Positions 62,424-64,000 of a stretch of 64,000 nt of DNA are shown here, piece after piece. Within the stretch, counting starts at the first letter, position 1. Every line of letters starts with the position of its first letter. A program made the position numbers and the translations under genes. The DNA comes from Chryseobacterium viscerum (GTDB lineage: Bacteria; Bacteroidota; Bacteroidia; Flavobacteriales; Weeksellaceae). The stretch spans positions 496,001-560,000 of the forward strand of contig NZ_PPEG02000003.1 in assembly GCF_002899945.2 (NCBI RefSeq), given 5' to 3'. The notes under the pieces are model-generated. The model did no database searches, was not told the origin of the DNA, and saw only the letters and a program-made list of their open reading frames with translations.

Positions 62424-62433
62424 TAAACGTTTA
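62424..62433. promoter_or_regulatory. LacI-type operator candidate
   Basis: Palindrome TAAACGTTTA with the central CG usual for LacI-family sites; the 12-bp form TTAAACGTTTAA recurs at 63681 and 63853. About 230 nt before the lacI ATG, inside the otherwise AT-rich, feature-poor gap. Confidence 0.6.
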
Positions 62434-62635
62434 ACCAAAAATATAACTAAATTAACATCAGAAGATGTAATTTTTGGTTAACATTAAATTAATATCAATA
62501 ATCAAATTGTTTAAGTTGTTTATAATTAATGTTTTATATTTTATTTAATTCTAGAATTTAAAAAGAGGCGAAAATACAATAATTTTCCAGATAGCCAAAA
62601 AAATACGACTATTGTTTTGTTTATATTTTATAAGA

Positions 62636-62643
62636 TACTTTTG
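62636..62643 (+). promoter_or_regulatory. LacI regulator promoter -7 box
   Basis: TACTTTTG, 22 nt before the ATG; TTG at 62612-62614 lies 21 nt upstream. Confidence 0.6.
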
Positions 62644-62665
62644 TACCATAAACTGATAAAATAAT

Positions 62666-63664
62666 ATGAAGAGAGCTTCCATTAAGGACATAGCGAGAAT
62701 TGCAGGAGTTTCTGTTGCAACCGTTTCCTATGTTTTAAATAAAAAAGAAGGAAGCAGAATAAGTGAGGCCACAAAAGTGAAAATTCTTGAAGTGGCTGAA
62801 ACGATTAATTATACTCCCAATAAGATTGCAAAAAGTCTTAAAATGAGTGAAAGTAAGCTGATAGGACTTATTTTAGCAGATATTTCGAATGATTTTTATT
62901 CAAATATAGCAAGGAATATTGAAGATGAAGCCATGAAACTTGGTTATACACTGCTTATTGGAAGTTCTGATGAAAATCCTGAAAAATTCAGGAAATTAAC
63001 AGAGCTTTTCTCTGAGCAGCAGGTAGATGGGATGATTCTGGCGCCAGTTGTAGACTCTGATGAAGCGGTTTTAAAACTGTTAAAAGAAGAATATCCTATC
63101 GTAACGATTGACCGTTATCTTAAAAATGTAAATATTCCCGGAATTATGATCAATAATTCTGAGATTTCGGAAAGCATTTGCGAATTTTTGGTTGAGAAAA
63201 ATTTCGAAGAGATCATCTATATCGGATATGATACCAAGCTTCCTCATTTGTTAGACAGAAAGGAAGGATTTGACAAACGTATCTCCACGGCTGATATTCA
63301 GTATAAAAAGTTATTGATTGGTATCAATAATATCAGAGAAGAAATTTATAAAGGACTTGATGAAACTTTAGATCTTTCAAAAAAAACAGCTTTATATTTT
63401 TCAAGCAATAAGCTTGGGATTGCAGGATTGAGCTATTTAAATCAAAAAAACATTAAAGTTCCACAAGATGTATCGGTAATTGCTTTTGATCAGACAGAAG
63501 CGTACAGCCTTTTTCCAACTGAGATTAGTTTTGTGCAACAACCTCTAATGGAAATGGCAAGAGAAGCAGTGAAAATTCTTGATGCTCAGATTGATAATTA
63601 TACCGTTGACGGTAGAAAAATAACCTTTCCTGCAAAATTGATTAATAGGAATTCGGTGAGATAA
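62666..63664 (+). CDS. LacI-family transcriptional regulator
   Basis: 332 residues: N-terminal helix-turn-helix and hinge (ASIKDIARIAGVSVATVSYV to about 60) and a periplasmic-binding-like sensor (about 62-330), full family length. Helix residues SVATVSYVLN match the LacI reading head. Likely represses sugar genes through the TTAAACGTTTAA sites upstream of itself and just downstream. Its 3' end has been copied into the region that follows, where a truncated PfkB-type kinase start is seen, suggesting that a fructokinase-type gene was its partner. Confidence 0.93.
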   Translation: MKRASIKDIARIAGVSVATVSYVLNKKEGSRISEATKVKILEVAETINYTPNKIAKSLKMSESKLIGLILADISNDFYSNIARNIEDEAMKLGYTLLIGSSDENPEKFRKLTELFSEQQVDGMILAPVVDSDEAVLKLLKEEYPIVTIDRYLKNVNIPGIMINNSEISESICEFLVEKNFEEIIYIGYDTKLPHLLDRKEGFDKRISTADIQYKKLLIGINNIREEIYKGLDETLDLSKKTALYFSSNKLGIAGLSYLNQKNIKVPQDVSVIAFDQTEAYSLFPTEISFVQQPLMEMAREAVKILDAQIDNYTVDGRKITFPAKLINRNSVR

Positions 63665-63680
63665 AAATTTCACGAATAAA

Positions 63681-63692
63681 TTAAACGTTTAA
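63681..63692. promoter_or_regulatory. Operator copy 1 downstream of lacI
   Basis: Perfect TTAAACGTTTAA, 4 nt before the truncated kinase start at 63697. Confidence 0.65.
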
Positions 63693-63696
63693 GCTT

Positions 63697-63759
63697 ATGA
63701 TGAAAGAAAATTTTCATGCAGTTTGTTTTGGTGAAGTTCTTAAATCAAAAAGATATTAA
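63697..63759 (+). pseudogene. Truncated PfkB-type sugar kinase start, copy A
   Basis: MMKENFHAVCFGEVL, like the beginning of a fructokinase, then KSKRY and a stop because the sequence switches out of frame into a copy of the lacI 3' region at about 63741. Only 20 codons remain; the function of any peptide is unknown. Confidence 0.7.
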
Positions 63760-63840
63760 AGTTCCACAAGATGTACCGTTGGAGGTGGAAAAATAAACTT
63801 TCCTGCAAAATTGATTAATAAGAAATCGGAGAGATAAAAA
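63741..63840 (+). pseudogene. lacI 3' remnant with internal deletion
   Basis: 63741-63775 corresponds to lacI 63438-63472 and 63776-63840 to 63603-63667, with several substitutions; the 130 nt between are missing. Not translatable as LacI. Confidence 0.8.
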
Positions 63841-63852
63841 TTTTACGAATAA

Positions 63853-63864
63853 TTAAACGTTTAA
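63853..63864. promoter_or_regulatory. Operator copy 2
   Basis: Second TTAAACGTTTAA, again 4 nt before a truncated kinase start. Confidence 0.65.
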
Positions 63865-63868
63865 GCTT

Positions 63869-63931
63869 ATGATGAAAGAAAATTTTCATGCAGTTTGTTT
63901 TGGTGAAGTTCTTAAATCAAAAAGATATTAA
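63869..63931 (+). pseudogene. Truncated PfkB-type sugar kinase start, copy B
   Basis: Identical 20-codon reading to copy A, 172 nt further on, ended by the same out-of-frame junction with lacI sequence. Confidence 0.7.
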
Positions 63932-64000
63932 AGTTCCGCAAGATGTATCGGTAATTGCTTTTGATCAGACAGAAGCGTACAGCCTTTTTCCAACTGAGAT
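63913..64000 (+). pseudogene. lacI 3' copy running off the window
   Basis: Collinear with lacI 63438-63525 over all 88 nt with few substitutions and no gaps. It continues past the right edge, so its end and the real kinase gene are not visible. Confidence 0.8.

Overview
The window comes from a low-GC member of the Bacteroidota, most likely a Chryseobacterium-type flavobacterium. The supporting features are a SusC/SusD pair, three secreted proteins with type IX secretion (T9SS) C-terminal sorting domains (one broken), NrtR/NUDIX and LacI sugar regulators, and Bacteroidota promoters of the form TTTG-N20-TAnnTTTG in place of Shine-Dalgarno signals. The genus is inferred from protein flavour, not from a marker gene; no rRNA or tRNA gene was recognised.

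Layout. 1-10 kb: serC (cut by the left edge), a 2x4Fe-4S ferredoxin divergent from a LuxC-like acyl-CoA reductase, a Bax-inhibitor membrane protein, a block of dispersed repeats, then a peroxiredoxin/thioredoxin/small-protein group, an M16 protease and an aspartate-type aminotransferase. 10-19 kb: an M28 peptidase, rsmG, a lipoprotein/DUF922/AddB-like string and a patatin-like phospholipase with an outer-membrane barrel. 19-25.5 kb: a four-gene minus-strand operon (TonB-dependent receptor, DUF4876-like lipoprotein, DUF6850-like barrel, di-haem cytochrome c peroxidase) behind a strong promoter and a metal-regulator-like dyad. 25.8-29 kb: a T9SS esterase and a glutaryl-CoA-dehydrogenase-like enzyme.

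29-42 kb is a complete polysaccharide utilisation locus: NUDIX regulator and MFS sugar transporter on one side, divergent from SusC-SusD-GH30-GH3-GH16-GH30. The enzyme set fits beta-1,3/beta-1,6-glucan such as fungal wall glucan or laminarin. Next to it lies a DUF3472-like/ricin-lectin protein whose T9SS sorting domain is cut by an in-frame stop. 44-55 kb: fabI, a LEA-like small protein, tag, a YadA-head-repeat protein, a nucleoside phosphorylase, and a cytochrome c peroxidase/PhoX phosphatase pair. 55-61 kb is housekeeping: SUI1, gpmI, acyl-ACP desaturase, HAD phosphatase, map, methyltransferase and an SMR exporter. 61.7-64 kb: a Crp/Fnr regulator and a LacI regulator.

The right edge holds the most unusual structure. 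The 3' end of lacI, an operator-like palindrome and the 5' end of what looks like a PfkB-type sugar kinase have been copied imperfectly in tandem, giving repeated truncated gene starts. Other points of note are a dispersed two-hairpin intergenic repeat with compensatory base changes (five copies), near-identical terminators placed as an inverted pair around one repeat block, and several long purine/pyrimidine inverted repeats between genes.
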